A stretch of 64,000 nt of DNA from Bacteroidetes bacterium 2013_40CM_41_45 (GTDB lineage: Bacteria > Bacteroidota > Bacteroidia > AKYH767-A > 2013-40CM-41-45): positions 1-64,000 of the forward strand of contig NGFH01000011.1 of the NCBI GenBank assembly GCA_002215675.1. The letters run 5' to 3'. Positions within the stretch are counted from its first letter, which is position 1. Every line of letters begins with the position of its first letter. Below the pieces are notes generated by a model. It was not told where the DNA came from and did not search any database. It saw only the letters and a list, made by a program, of their open reading frames with translations. Below are positions 25,026 through 33,729 of this stretch, in pieces. Position numbers and translations under genes: made by a program.

Positions 25026-26933
25026 TTATATCTGCTCACTCAACTCCAGCCACCTGAAAGATTTTTCATCCAGCAAATTAATCACCTCTTGGTACCTTTT
25101 ACCCCACTGTGTCAGTTCATCATTCCCGCCCAAACCTGAGTTCAATTTCTCATTCAGCTCTTGTTTTTCCTCTTCCAATGCAGCCATCTCTTTCTCCAAC
25201 AGCTCCAATTCAAACTTTTCCTTGAAGCTCAGTTTTCTTTTCTCCTCTGCTTTTTTCTCCGCAATCTTTACGGCAGACTTTTCATTTTTCTGCTTCTGCT
25301 CCTCAGCTTTCTCCTGTGCCTCTTTCTTTTCCCTCCATTCAGAATACGTTCCGTTAAAGTCAGCCACCTTACCGTCTCCTTCAAAAACAAAAAGATGGTC
25401 CACCAGCTTATTCATAAAATAGCGGTCGTGTGAAACAACCAGCAGGCAACCCTTATAATTCAGGAGAAATTCTTCAAGGATATTCAGTGTAATTAAATCA
25501 AGGTCATTGGTAGGCTCGTCCAGTATAAGGAAGTTCGGATTTTTTATCAGCACGGTCAGCAGATACAACCTTCTTTTTTCTCCACCGCTCAGCTTCGACA
25601 CAAATGTATATTGCATCTCAGGCGCAAACTGAAACCTCGTCAGGAAAGACGAAGCCGTCACCTTTGATCCGTCTGCCATAGTAATTACATCGGCAATTTC
25701 CTTCACCACTTCAATCACTCGCTTGTCATCCTTCAGCTTTATTCCCTGCTGGGAATAGTAACCGAAGATGACCGTATCGCCCACATTTATCTTTCCTGAA
25801 TCAGCCGGTTCAAGTCCGGTGATAAGATTGAGGAACGTAGTTTTCCCCGAACCATTCTGTCCAACGATACCAATCCGTTCGCCCGTTTTAAAAGTATAAT
25901 CGAAGCCCTTCAGTAGTTTCAAATCACCATAACCCTTATACACCTTTTTCATTTCAAGCACTTTGCCGCCAATGCGGTTCATCTTAATGTCCAGTGAAAG
26001 CGTTTCCTCCTTCTTCTTTCCCCCGGCCTTCTCCTTTAAATCCTCAAACGCTTCAAGCCTGGCTTTGCTCTTAGTACGTCTCGCCTTCGGCATCCTGCGA
26101 ACCCATTCCAGCTCTGTGCGCATAAGGTTACGTGCCTTATCCGTTTCGCGACTTTCATTGAATTCCCGTTCAGCTTTCTTCTTAACAAAATAAGAATAAT
26201 TGCCCTGGTAGGAATATAAATCCCCGTTTTCAATTTCAATTATTTCATCACATAAATTATCGAGAAAGTAACGGTCGTGAGTGACTAAGAGCAATGTCAT
26301 GGACGATTGCGAAAGAAACTCCTCCAGCCATTCCACCATGTCAATATCCAGGTGGTTGGTCGGCTCATCGAGCAAAAGAAAATCTGGCTGGTCAATCAGC
26401 GCATGCGCCAGCGCAAGCCGTTTTATCTGTCCGCCCGAAAGCTCTTTTATCTTTTGGTCGAAATTATGAATGCGAAAAGTAGAAAGCACTTGCTTGATGC
26501 GCGATTCATAATCCCATGCATTCGATTCATCCATGCGCGCAGTCGCCAGCTCAAGTTCGGTTTGAAGTTTGAAGTTTGAGGTTTGAGGTTGATGGTCCCT
26601 GCTCATCTCGTATTCAGCAAGGCAGCGTTCGTATTCGCGAACGACTTTGAGAATTGGAAGGTCAGAATGAAAAGCCGATTCAAACACCGTGCTCTCAGGC
26701 GGAAATACAGGATTCTGGTCCAGGTACGAAACGCGAATATCCTTTCTAAGCGTCACCTTGCCACGGTCAGGTACATCCTGCCCCACCAGTATCTTCATCA
26801 GCGTGCTTTTGCCGGTGCCGTTTTTAGCAACCAGCGCCACCTTCTGCCCCTGCTCTATTCCAAAGCTGATGCCCTCAAACAAAATTTTCTCCCCATAATT
26901 TTTTGACAGATTTTCAACTGAAAGCAGATTCAT
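25026..26933 (-). CDS. uup: ABC-F family ATPase, Uup-like
   Basis: 635 aa from the ATG at 26933. A longer in-frame ATG at 27035 is rejected because its extra 34 codons are the dispersed repeat at 26967-27113. There are two ABC modules: Walker A AKNGTGKST and GQNGSGKTT, signatures LSGGQIKRLALAHALI and LSGGEKRRLYLL, and LLDEPTNHLDI and ILDEPTNDLDL. A charged coiled coil ends the chain (about 545-635), as in Uup. There are no membrane segments; ABC-F proteins act on the ribosome. An odd stretch at residues 116-123 (QTSNFKLQ) is encoded by four heptamer repeats (26560-26587). Confidence 0.9.
   Translation of the reverse strand: MNLLSVENLSKNYGEKILFEGISFGIEQGQKVALVAKNGTGKSTLMKILVGQDVPDRGKVTLRKDIRVSYLDQNPVFPPESTVFESAFHSDLPILKVVREYERCLAEYEMSRDHQPQTSNFKLQTELELATARMDESNAWDYESRIKQVLSTFRIHNFDQKIKELSGGQIKRLALAHALIDQPDFLLLDEPTNHLDIDMVEWLEEFLSQSSMTLLLVTHDRYFLDNLCDEIIEIENGDLYSYQGNYSYFVKKKAEREFNESRETDKARNLMRTELEWVRRMPKARRTKSKARLEAFEDLKEKAGGKKKEETLSLDIKMNRIGGKVLEMKKVYKGYGDLKLLKGFDYTFKTGERIGIVGQNGSGKTTFLNLITGLEPADSGKINVGDTVIFGYYSQQGIKLKDDKRVIEVVKEIADVITMADGSKVTASSFLTRFQFAPEMQYTFVSKLSGGEKRRLYLLTVLIKNPNFLILDEPTNDLDLITLNILEEFLLNYKGCLLVVSHDRYFMNKLVDHLFVFEGDGKVADFNGTYSEWREKKEAQEKAEEQKQKNEKSAVKIAEKKAEEKRKLSFKEKFELELLEKEMAALEEEKQELNEKLNSGLGGNDELTQWGKRYQEVINLLDEKSFRWLELSEQI
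26560..26587. repeat. Heptamer tandem repeat inside the ABC-F gene
   Basis: Four copies of GTTTGAA/GTTTGAG in a row (26560-26566, -26573, -26580, -26587) within the first ABC module of the gene on the minus strand. The reading frame is kept. Confidence 0.75.
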
Positions 26934-26966
26934 GTGGTGAAGATATACTTCGCAAAAAAACCAGAA

Positions 26967-27113
26967 AGCCCACCATTTAAATGGTGGGCTGGTGTTTGTT
27001 GCTCCCCCTATAATACGATTCTCGAACCAATTCAAGCACGATTTGTTGAAAATTTATGAATTAAAACCATTTTTGGAGGTGCGAATGATAGATTTCCCTC
27101 GTGTTGGTTATTA
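26967..27113. repeat. Copy 1 of a roughly 150-bp dispersed repeat
   Basis: It starts with a perfect 24-nt palindrome (26967-26990, arms AGCCCACCATTT / AAATGGTGGGCT). It continues through TTGCTCCCCC, TTCTCGAACCAATTCAAGCA, AAAATTTATGA and GTGCGAATGATAGATTTCC, and ends at the stop codon of the regulator gene at 27111. Copy 2, in the same orientation, is at 41949-42097. Confidence 0.8.
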
Positions 27114-27419
27114 AACTACAAGTTTGTATCCCACGCCCACAACCGTATAAATTGTATCCTCGCCAAGTTTTTTTCGGATGTGCCGTATATAAACATCAAT
27201 GGAACGGGCGCCTGATTTTATTTCACGATTCCAGATAGCATTGGAAATTTCGCTACGGGTAAAAACTTTTCCCGGCTTTGATGCAAGGAGAATGAGCAAT
27301 TCAAATTCTTTACGTGGAAATGTGAATGATTTTTCGTCTTTAAAAACAAGGTAACTTTCTTTGTCAACAAAAAATTTACCGTTCTGTACTTGTCCGTTCA
27401 TGCCGATAATATCTTTCAT
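27111..27419 (-). CDS. Stand-alone OmpR/PhoB-type winged-helix DNA-binding protein
   Basis: 102 aa. Almost the whole chain is a C-terminal effector domain: FTFPRKEFELLILLASKPGKVFTRSEI, a recognition helix around ARSIDVYIRHIRKKL, and the wing GVGYKLVV. The receiver domain with phosphorylatable Asp is missing. It matches the C-terminal half of the response regulator at 41138-41827 (KKEFELVSLLSSKPGRVFSR, GVGYKFDF). It could be a phosphorylation-independent regulator or the remnant of a truncated response regulator. Its stop codon coincides with the end of the dispersed repeat. A second ATG six codons in is possible. Confidence 0.75.
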   Translation of the reverse strand: MKDIIGMNGQVQNGKFFVDKESYLVFKDEKSFTFPRKEFELLILLASKPGKVFTRSEISNAIWNREIKSGARSIDVYIRHIRKKLGEDTIYTVVGVGYKLVV

Positions 27420-27553
27420 ACAGAATCGAAAAATATTCTAAGAGCGTAAACACAAGTTTAAGTAAATGTAAAACTTGTATTAAAAGTAGGGGCGCGTCAA
27501 GGGTACTGTGAGTTTAAATTTTAACGTAAATTTAATATGTCAATGCTTAAATC

Positions 27554-27580
27554 TAAAAAAACCCCCCGCAAGGGAGCGGG
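27554..27580 (-). terminator. Terminator of the cohesin-like protein gene
   Basis: On the minus strand CCCGC, 6-nt loop, GCGGG then GGGTTTTTTT, starting 29 bp after the stop of the gene at 27609. Confidence 0.75.
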
Positions 27581-27608
27581 ACGGTTGGGGAAAAGGCAAA
27601 AAGAAAAA

Positions 27609-28355
27609 TTACCGGATAACTGATATTCTTGTTGATTGTGTTTCACCCCCTGAATTAATATGGACTATATATAATCCGCTTTCAAATTGCGACAGGTTAA
27701 GATTAACTTTATGGGGGCCGGACAGATATTCTGAGGGGTTGGTTTCATAAATTGTTTTCCCTGTAATGTCATGTACCGAAATAGTGAGCTGGCTTTTCAC
27801 AGCAAGAGAAAATTCAATCACAGCATTTTCGGTTACAGGGTTAGGATAAACACGTGTTACGATTTTATTATAATCTGCATCCGCGATTCCGCTGGGAATA
27901 CAATCGACTATTTTCACGGAACATACATCGCCATTCAAATAAGCAATCACAGAACTTAAATCAGAGGCGCAAAACTGCGCGCCTGTAAGATTGGTAAAGC
28001 GAACTTTTACCAGGGGCGTATCGTTCGTAATTGTTTGCAGACTGTATGAAGTATAATAGAGTGTGGTGTCAATCGCAAGGTTCGAGGTAATTTGTAAATA
28101 ACCTGCCAGCTTTATAATAGTGTCAAAAACGAAATCTGTTGTATTATACTTCATAGAAAAGTCAACTGCATTAATCGTATCATTTGATATAAAGTAAACG
28201 GGAAACTCAACATACCCACTTGCTTCAATTGCGTTTGACAAATCAAATACCACGGAATCCTGGGCATCTATAGTATTTATATCTCTTGATGCATCCTGAG
28301 CAAAAGTGACGCTTCCGGTAAAAAGAATTATCAATGCGAGTATATATTTTTTCAT
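27609..28355 (-). CDS. Secreted cohesin-like module protein with T9SS sorting domain
   Basis: 248 aa from the ATG at 28355, which gives the signal peptide MKKYILALIILFTGSVTFAQ; an upstream ATG at 28397 does not. Residues about 35-150 (DSVVFDLSNAIEASGYVEFPVYF, INAVDFSMKYNTTDF, LYYTSYSLQTI) are a beta-sandwich of cohesin-like character. They are clearly related to the C-terminal module of the next protein upstream (28490-31681: DRVIFDITKAVVGNGYVDVPV, FTSYSLQKYE). VYPNPVTENAVIEF opens a sorting domain. The last gene of the leftward surface locus, it may be a partial duplicate of its neighbour. Confidence 0.82.
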   Translation of the reverse strand: MKKYILALIILFTGSVTFAQDASRDINTIDAQDSVVFDLSNAIEASGYVEFPVYFISNDTINAVDFSMKYNTTDFVFDTIIKLAGYLQITSNLAIDTTLYYTSYSLQTITNDTPLVKVRFTNLTGAQFCASDLSSVIAYLNGDVCSVKIVDCIPSGIADADYNKIVTRVYPNPVTENAVIEFSLAVKSQLTISVHDITGKTIYETNPSEYLSGPHKVNLNLSQFESGLYIVHINSGGETQSTRISVIR

Positions 28356-28447
28356 GTGATTTGATTTTGATGTTGCAAAACTGCACGGATTAATCACAAC
28401 GGGTGTAATCCGTGAATTATGATTGTATTAACTTTATGTAACAACAA

Positions 28448-28471
28448 AGCCCACCGTTTAAACGATGGGCT
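28448..28471 (-). terminator. 24-nt palindrome ending the large surface gene
   Basis: Arms AGCCCACCGTTT / AAACGATGGGCT, one mismatch in the stem, 19 bp beyond the stop of the gene at 28490. It belongs to the same palindrome family as 189-212, 26967-26990 and 41949-41972. The minus strand continues TTGTTGT rather than a strong T run. Confidence 0.6.
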
Positions 28472-28489
28472 TTGCTTATACAGGAATTT

Positions 28490-31400
28490 TTACTTTTGAA
28501 TTACAACTTTTTTGACGGATATAAAGTTCTCGCTTGAAACTTTGAGCATGTAAACACCGCTTGACAGATTTGCAGTATTGATTTCACGCTTTTGGTTTGC
28601 ATATATCAGGGTGTTTGCAGCCACTTCGCTTCCCGACATATCGAGCAATTGTACGTTTGCATCTTCAGATACTATAACATTCAGCATGTCGGTTGCAGGA
28701 TTCGGGAAGAGGGTAACCATGTTGTCCGTGTTCAGACCTAAAGCAACACCAACTCTTTCTCCGTTAACGTAAGCTTCGAGAGAATTTAAATCGGCCGTTG
28801 TGATTTGTCCTGTTGTATTGAAGCGGACAGAAAGCACCGGCTTGCTTGTTTCATATTTCTGCAAGCTGTACGATGTGAAGCGGAAGGTCTTGTCATTTGC
28901 ATTATAGTTTGCCAATGACTCGATGTGGCCGGTATGGTCAATAACAGAGTTCAGTGAAAGCTTCGACTCGTTAAACTTCATTGCAAAGTCAAGAGCATTA
29001 ACATCGCTGCCGTACTGAATTGAAACAGGAACATCAACATAACCATTTCCTACAACTGCTTTGGTGATATCAAATATTACACGGTCGGTGCCGTTTTCGC
29101 GGAACAAATTGTTTGGCAATGCAGTAGCAAAGTTGCCGTTCACGTCTCCTAACAGAATGCCTTTGTAAGTTTCGGTTACAAGAATGGCGCAGTTGCCGGA
29201 TGTGTCAGCGCTTGAAGAGGGCAGCGAAACACAGAACGGAACCTGTGGAACCCTGAATTTAGAATATCCAACTCCATCATCAAAAGGATACGTGGTAGAT
29301 ATAAGGTATCCCGTGTTGGTATTGACTGTTGTGTTATCAATAAACAGCCAATCTTTTGATAGTGGTCCGAGCGGATTACCCGAAGCATCGTAGTTCCAAT
29401 CCTGCCTGTATTCAGGGAGAATCAAAACGGTTCTCTGGTTGATTTGCGAAAGGTCGCCTGCGCTTACAACTCCGTCAGTATTCACATCCATAGCAATCAT
29501 CTGGAACACGGTAGGAAGGAATGCCAGGTCATTAACCAACACCCTCCTGGTAAGGAATGCATCGAAGCCGTTTACAACAGGCTGAACGCTGGTGGCAGGC
29601 GTGATGTCTTTCTTGATGCTGATTTTGGGTCCGTTATTTATATCATAAACAAAATCACCATTTACATCGGGCTGCACAGCAACTGCAGATTGATTTCCGC
29701 AAGCATTGTCCGTACCATAAATATTTGTAATCAAATGCTGGCTCGGGATAGCGGAATTATATGTGATTGGACTGTTGTTGAACCAGAACCTGAGCTTTCC
29801 ACCAAAAGAAGTATCGCGGAAGGTTGAATAAGTGCCCAGGTCAGCCGGAACTGATGCTACACCTGTGATATAACTTTCCTGCAATGATTGAATGGATATA
29901 TGGGTTGTATCAACATTGGCAAAACTTCCTGTCTTGGTAAACTCAACACAGAAAATATTTCCTACTCCGTGAAATTCAGAGTTTGCGGGAGCACTGCCGT
30001 TAAAGAACAATGAAATGTAGACAAGCCCGTTTGCTGCGTCAACGTTATTGATGACATCAACGTGAGAAGGATTGACCAAATCATTATCTACAGTAACAAC
30101 ACCGGTGGGGGTAACTTTAGTATTGTCATAATGCATAACCACATCGTATCCTATAACATTATTTACAGTATCACGTGCTTCCACAGATAAACAGAAATTG
30201 CTGGGAACACAAGTATTGCTTGCAGAAACAACTCCATAAGCAAGTGCATTCGGGTCAGAGACGGTGATGGTTACAATAGCAGAGGTTGCCTGTGCATTAT
30301 TATTATCAGTTGCTCTTGCCTTTAATTGACGTGAACCAAAAGGCGCACCGCTTACCCAGCTGAAATTGAAAGGACCGGGAGCAAGTACGGTTCCCACAAC
30401 AACATTATCAACCAGGAATTCTACCTGGGCAACTGTGCCATCGGGGTCGTTTGCATTAGTGGTAATGTTTACAGCTGCGGGAGCAACATATGGAGTTCCG
30501 TTGGCGGGAGCAGTAATGCTGATGGTAGGTGCAATGTTATTGCCAACTGTAAAATTAATCTGGCCTGAAGTAGTCTGGCCAAAACTATTGTCAGTAGCTA
30601 CTGCTGTAAAATTATGTGAGCCAACGCTTGTACCTGTAACAACAAAATTATAGTTAGGTCCGCCGGTTGTTAAAGAATCATACGGTGTGCCGTCACGTTT
30701 CAAAACAACTTTAGAAATAGTGCCGTCAGCATCGGTAGCATTAACTGTAACATTAATGGTTGCAGGGAAAATATAACTGGAATTATTAGCGGGAGCAGTA
30801 ATGCTTACCACCGGAGGAGTGTTGGGCACGCCATAGGTTCCTGTAAGGAAAGGCTGAGTAATTTCAGAGCCAACAGGACTTGAAGCCACGTAATTCTGAA
30901 CTCCTGCACTTGGGGTTCCAATCTGAGCATTCAATTCAAAATGGAAAATTCCGGTAGTTGTAAACTGTCCGATTAATATGCGATTAGCAGCAGTAGGACC
31001 AACTGCGCCACCTAACGCAGCAACTGAGCCATTAGCTGTACTGAAGAATTGCGGTCCGGCTACAGTGTTGGTAGCATCCAGAATTCCAAGGTCACCGTTA
31101 CCCGTATTGTTGATACCAACAAACGTAACAGCAACAGGAGAGCCGGGAATCATACCATCATTAGCTAACAAGCTGGCGGTATTACCAATGTTGATGGGCC
31201 CTGTAGTTGACGGGTCATTGTTCTGAAGAATAGGTCCGCCAATTCCTGAAGCAGGGATATTACCCGGTGAACCATCCGTATCTTCCGTTTTAAATACACC
31301 AACTCTTCCACCTGCAGCTCCGCCAACTGAAAAATAAGAATCGAGCAAGGCAGCGCTCTTACGCATATTAGCAGCACTTGCCGTTGGAGAGGTTGCTCCC

Positions 31401-31681
31401 GAATTTTCGTCATTGAAGAATTTAGTAGTTGTATTCACCAACAACGTGTGGCCCGGTACTCCATACAATGCCTGGAAGTTATAGCCCGGAAGCATTACTG
31501 CCCATAACCTATAGGTAACTGAACCAACAGGAAGAACACCACTGCCATTAGCTGCGCTTCCAATGGAGTCAGCTGCGGTTGATACGTAGTATTTTTCTAC
31601 TACGATATTTGTAAGCCCTTGTTGGGCGCCGGCCATTGCCGCAATCAGGAAAAGGGCAAAGCCAATTAAAATCTTTTTCAT
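28490..31681 (-). CDS. Large modular surface protein (shared N-domain, Ig-like, cohesin- and dockerin-like modules, T9SS)
   Basis: 1063 aa. Order: signal peptide 1-19; the locus-specific N-terminal domain about 21-285 (VVEKYYVS, GSVTYRLW, YGVPGH, FFNDE, NRILIGQFTT, GVQNYVASSPVG); two bacterial Ig-like repeats, about 288-378 and 383-475, each starting PxISITAPAN; a cohesin-like beta-sandwich from about 480 (IGYDVVMHYDNTKV); a dockerin-like calcium loop near 760 (DVNTDGVVSAGDLSQINQR); a second cohesin-like module about 885-985; and a sorting domain from about 995 (LFPNPATDMLNVIV). It is exported by T9SS to the surface and is built like an adhesion or scaffold protein. The last module is paralogous to the gene at 27609. 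No catalytic residues are recognised. Confidence 0.85.
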   Translation of the reverse strand: MKKILIGFALFLIAAMAGAQQGLTNIVVEKYYVSTAADSIGSAANGSGVLPVGSVTYRLWAVMLPGYNFQALYGVPGHTLLVNTTTKFFNDENSGATSPTASAANMRKSAALLDSYFSVGGAAGGRVGVFKTEDTDGSPGNIPASGIGGPILQNNDPSTTGPINIGNTASLLANDGMIPGSPVAVTFVGINNTGNGDLGILDATNTVAGPQFFSTANGSVAALGGAVGPTAANRILIGQFTTTGIFHFELNAQIGTPSAGVQNYVASSPVGSEITQPFLTGTYGVPNTPPVVSITAPANNSSYIFPATINVTVNATDADGTISKVVLKRDGTPYDSLTTGGPNYNFVVTGTSVGSHNFTAVATDNSFGQTTSGQINFTVGNNIAPTISITAPANGTPYVAPAAVNITTNANDPDGTVAQVEFLVDNVVVGTVLAPGPFNFSWVSGAPFGSRQLKARATDNNNAQATSAIVTITVSDPNALAYGVVSASNTCVPSNFCLSVEARDTVNNVIGYDVVMHYDNTKVTPTGVVTVDNDLVNPSHVDVINNVDAANGLVYISLFFNGSAPANSEFHGVGNIFCVEFTKTGSFANVDTTHISIQSLQESYITGVASVPADLGTYSTFRDTSFGGKLRFWFNNSPITYNSAIPSQHLITNIYGTDNACGNQSAVAVQPDVNGDFVYDINNGPKISIKKDITPATSVQPVVNGFDAFLTRRVLVNDLAFLPTVFQMIAMDVNTDGVVSAGDLSQINQRTVLILPEYRQDWNYDASGNPLGPLSKDWLFIDNTTVNTNTGYLISTTYPFDDGVGYSKFRVPQVPFCVSLPSSSADTSGNCAILVTETYKGILLGDVNGNFATALPNNLFRENGTDRVIFDITKAVVGNGYVDVPVSIQYGSDVNALDFAMKFNESKLSLNSVIDHTGHIESLANYNANDKTFRFTSYSLQKYETSKPVLSVRFNTTGQITTADLNSLEAYVNGERVGVALGLNTDNMVTLFPNPATDMLNVIVSEDANVQLLDMSGSEVAANTLIYANQKREINTANLSSGVYMLKVSSENFISVKKVVIQK

Positions 31682-31728
31682 ATTATTTCTTGTTTTATAT
31701 TTGTTAAGATTTATTTTTCATTTTATTG

Positions 31729-31770
31729 ATTAGAGATATGATGTCGTATATCATATCTCTAATTTTTTTT
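31729..31770. terminator. Strong hairpin between two surface genes
   Basis: A 14-bp perfect stem (31729-31742 with 31750-31763, arm ATTAGAGATATGAT) and 7-nt loop, followed on the plus strand by seven more T's. Both flanking genes are leftward, so in the message it lies just after the beta-helix gene stop with an A-run before it. It may stabilise or end that transcript, or stop antisense reading. Confidence 0.55.
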
Positions 31771-31774
31771 GTGA

Positions 31775-33466
31775 CTATTGGCAAGATTGATTGAACTGTC
31801 CGAGTAACTGGAGGAAGTCAACATTATTTGTAACGCCATCACCGTTAAGGTCTGTTGGGCAAGGTTGAAGCCCGGTAACAGCATTTAATAATGTAGTGTA
31901 TGTCCAGCCCGATAACCAGTTTTGGCCACTGCTTGCAAATGCACCTCTATAGGGAGCAGCAGTGTAGAATCCATCAGCAGGAGCAGAAGGACAACCCGCA
32001 GTTGAAAGTGCAGGATTGGGAATTGCATCAATTCTGTGAGAGATAGCATTGGTTGTATTGTTTACCGTGAAGGTGTAATCAAAACCCGGAACAGTTAAAA
32101 CAGCGATGTTTTTATCTGTGGTATAAAACTGCGCCGTGTCAGATGTAACTACATTTGCCGGATTGCTGCCAACTGTAATAGGATTTGTAACGTTGACCAG
32201 GGTATTACATTTAAACTTTAAGCTGTTTGTAGAATTGCCGCCTGTGTTTGCCCAGTTGTGATATGCTTCACTGGGAACTCCGTTGACTGTTGCCGCAACA
32301 GCATTTCTGGTACCGAGGGATTTCACCATGTTGAATCCGTTTTTCCAAAAAGCGAAAACAGAATTATAAACTTCGCCTTCGGTCATTTCTTTAGCATTCA
32401 TTGCCGCAATTGAACTATTATCACTGGTAAGCACTGTTTTGCTGTTTCCAATCATGGTCGTATTGTAAATAACAGGATGCGAACGCGGAAGCAGGCAGGA
32501 TTTTTGGTCGTCAGCATCAGCTTCTATTCCGTTATCAGAGTCAACACTCGAGGTGTTGTCTGTCTTCAGAACAAATATGAATTGCGCTCTTCCTCTCCAG
32601 CCGTCATCGTAGTCAAGGTTATCATCATTACCGAACAAGAATGAGCAGTACTTAAGGTCTACGGTTCCGCCCCAAAGTTCAATTGCGTCATCACCAGAGG
32701 AAACAATCTCGAGATGCTCAATCGTGGTGCCACGTCCAACAGAACCTAAAGACAATCCGTTAAGCTCACCGCCAACCTGCAAGATTGCACCGGCATGGCG
32801 AATAGAAACATAACGAAGAATTCCTGAGTTATCATTATCATCAAACTGTGCAGGAGTTACACCAAACTGGTCTTTGCTGTTAGAAGAAGCAAATCCTTCA
32901 AATGTGCCAATGCCATCCGCAACGCAGAGGCGGCCATCGCCAACACCAGGTTGAAAAGGACCGTTAGCGGCAAAAGTCAGGTTGTTGCTTGCTTTTCCTG
33001 CAATCGTAACACCTCCCCATTTACTAATATTGGAAATGGGATATGTACCATCTAAATTATCTGCTTCTGCGGTAAAAACAATCTGGCAGGTACCAGAACC
33101 ACTGGCAAAAACTTTACCGCCTACTTCAACACTGAGTGTGGTTGCCGAGTCAGCCGTAGAATACTGTCTTCCTTTGATTACTGTACCCGGCTGGATGGTT
33201 AATGATTTTCCGCTGGGCACGTAAATCTTTTTGTCGAGTATCCATGTGTGCGCACAATCGAAGATGGTGTTAGCGGCAGTAAGCTCGCCATCACCGGCGC
33301 CACCGTTAGTGGCCAGCGTAGATACAAGAACTGTTGGTCTGGATGATACCGGCGTGGGACATCCGCAATCTGTACCAAGGTTTGTCTGGGCAAAACCGAG
33401 GGACACAGATGCAACGGCAAGAGCTGCCGATGCAACTAAATTGGTAAGAGTTTTTTTTGTTTTCAT
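31775..33466 (-). CDS. Secreted parallel beta-helix protein with C-terminal dockerin-like repeat
   Basis: 563 aa from the ATG at 33466 (MKTKKTLTNLVASAALAVAS signal peptide); the upstream ATG at 33523 is in a leader hairpin region. Residues about 45-480 form right-handed beta-helix coils (IFDCAHTWILDKKIYVPSGK, LTIQPGTVIKG, SKWGGVTIAGKA, GDDAIELWGGTVDLKYCSF), as in pectin-lyase-like and adhesin folds. The extreme C-terminus, TDLNGDGVTNNVDFLQLLGQF, is a single dockerin-type calcium loop followed by a terminal cysteine, in place of a classic sorting domain. It may dock on the cohesin-like modules encoded by the two genes downstream; this is inference. A TCCACC/GGTGGA hairpin lies 25-42 bp before the start. 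Confidence 0.8.
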   Translation of the reverse strand: MKTKKTLTNLVASAALAVASVSLGFAQTNLGTDCGCPTPVSSRPTVLVSTLATNGGAGDGELTAANTIFDCAHTWILDKKIYVPSGKSLTIQPGTVIKGRQYSTADSATTLSVEVGGKVFASGSGTCQIVFTAEADNLDGTYPISNISKWGGVTIAGKASNNLTFAANGPFQPGVGDGRLCVADGIGTFEGFASSNSKDQFGVTPAQFDDNDNSGILRYVSIRHAGAILQVGGELNGLSLGSVGRGTTIEHLEIVSSGDDAIELWGGTVDLKYCSFLFGNDDNLDYDDGWRGRAQFIFVLKTDNTSSVDSDNGIEADADDQKSCLLPRSHPVIYNTTMIGNSKTVLTSDNSSIAAMNAKEMTEGEVYNSVFAFWKNGFNMVKSLGTRNAVAATVNGVPSEAYHNWANTGGNSTNSLKFKCNTLVNVTNPITVGSNPANVVTSDTAQFYTTDKNIAVLTVPGFDYTFTVNNTTNAISHRIDAIPNPALSTAGCPSAPADGFYTAAPYRGAFASSGQNWLSGWTYTTLLNAVTGLQPCPTDLNGDGVTNNVDFLQLLGQFNQSCQ

Positions 33467-33703
33467 TTTTTTAAGTTTTGTTTTTTTAAATCCACCCTTA
33501 TTGGTGGACGATGCAAATAACATGCAGCAGGTTCACAGGATGATTAAAGTGAAGTCACTAAATCATTATAAATAGATGTACCGAATGTTACCATGATGTT
33601 AAGTGCTCTTAACATCATCTTTATATGCTGAAAGCTACGGCTGATGAGGGTTTCAGCCCTTCGTAAGAAAGTTTTGTGAATTCCCGCTGCTTGAAGCGAG
33701 GCA
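33467..33703. other. Leader and spacer of the beta-helix gene
   Basis: It contains a GATGTTAAG-TGCT-CTTAACATC hairpin (33595-33616). It also contains dispersed-repeat words (CTGAAAGCTACGGCTGATGAGGGTTTCAGCCCTTCG, 33628-33663) common in intergenic hairpins. No gene is seen. Confidence 0.4.
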
Positions 33704-33725
33704 TAAAAAACCGGTATATACCGGT
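33704..33725 (-). terminator. Terminator of the FISUMP lipoprotein gene
   Basis: On the minus strand ACCGGT, ATAT loop, ACCGGT, then TTTTTTAT, beginning 5 bp after the stop at 33730. This separates the upstream five-gene group from the beta-helix gene. Confidence 0.75.
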
Positions 33726-33729
33726 GCAA

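Noticed and set aside
26934..27035. N-terminal extension of the ABC-F protein (MNWFENRIIGGATNTSPP...)
   Set aside because: These codons translate the dispersed 150-bp repeat and its palindrome; the family start motif begins at 26933.
26967..27113. tRNA-like T-arm (GGTTCGAGAAC on the minus strand) in the dispersed repeat
   Set aside because: No acceptor, D or anticodon stems could be fitted around it in either copy.
27508..27750. Rightward frame opposite the cohesin-like gene
   Set aside because: It runs antisense to a well-supported secreted protein and its terminator.
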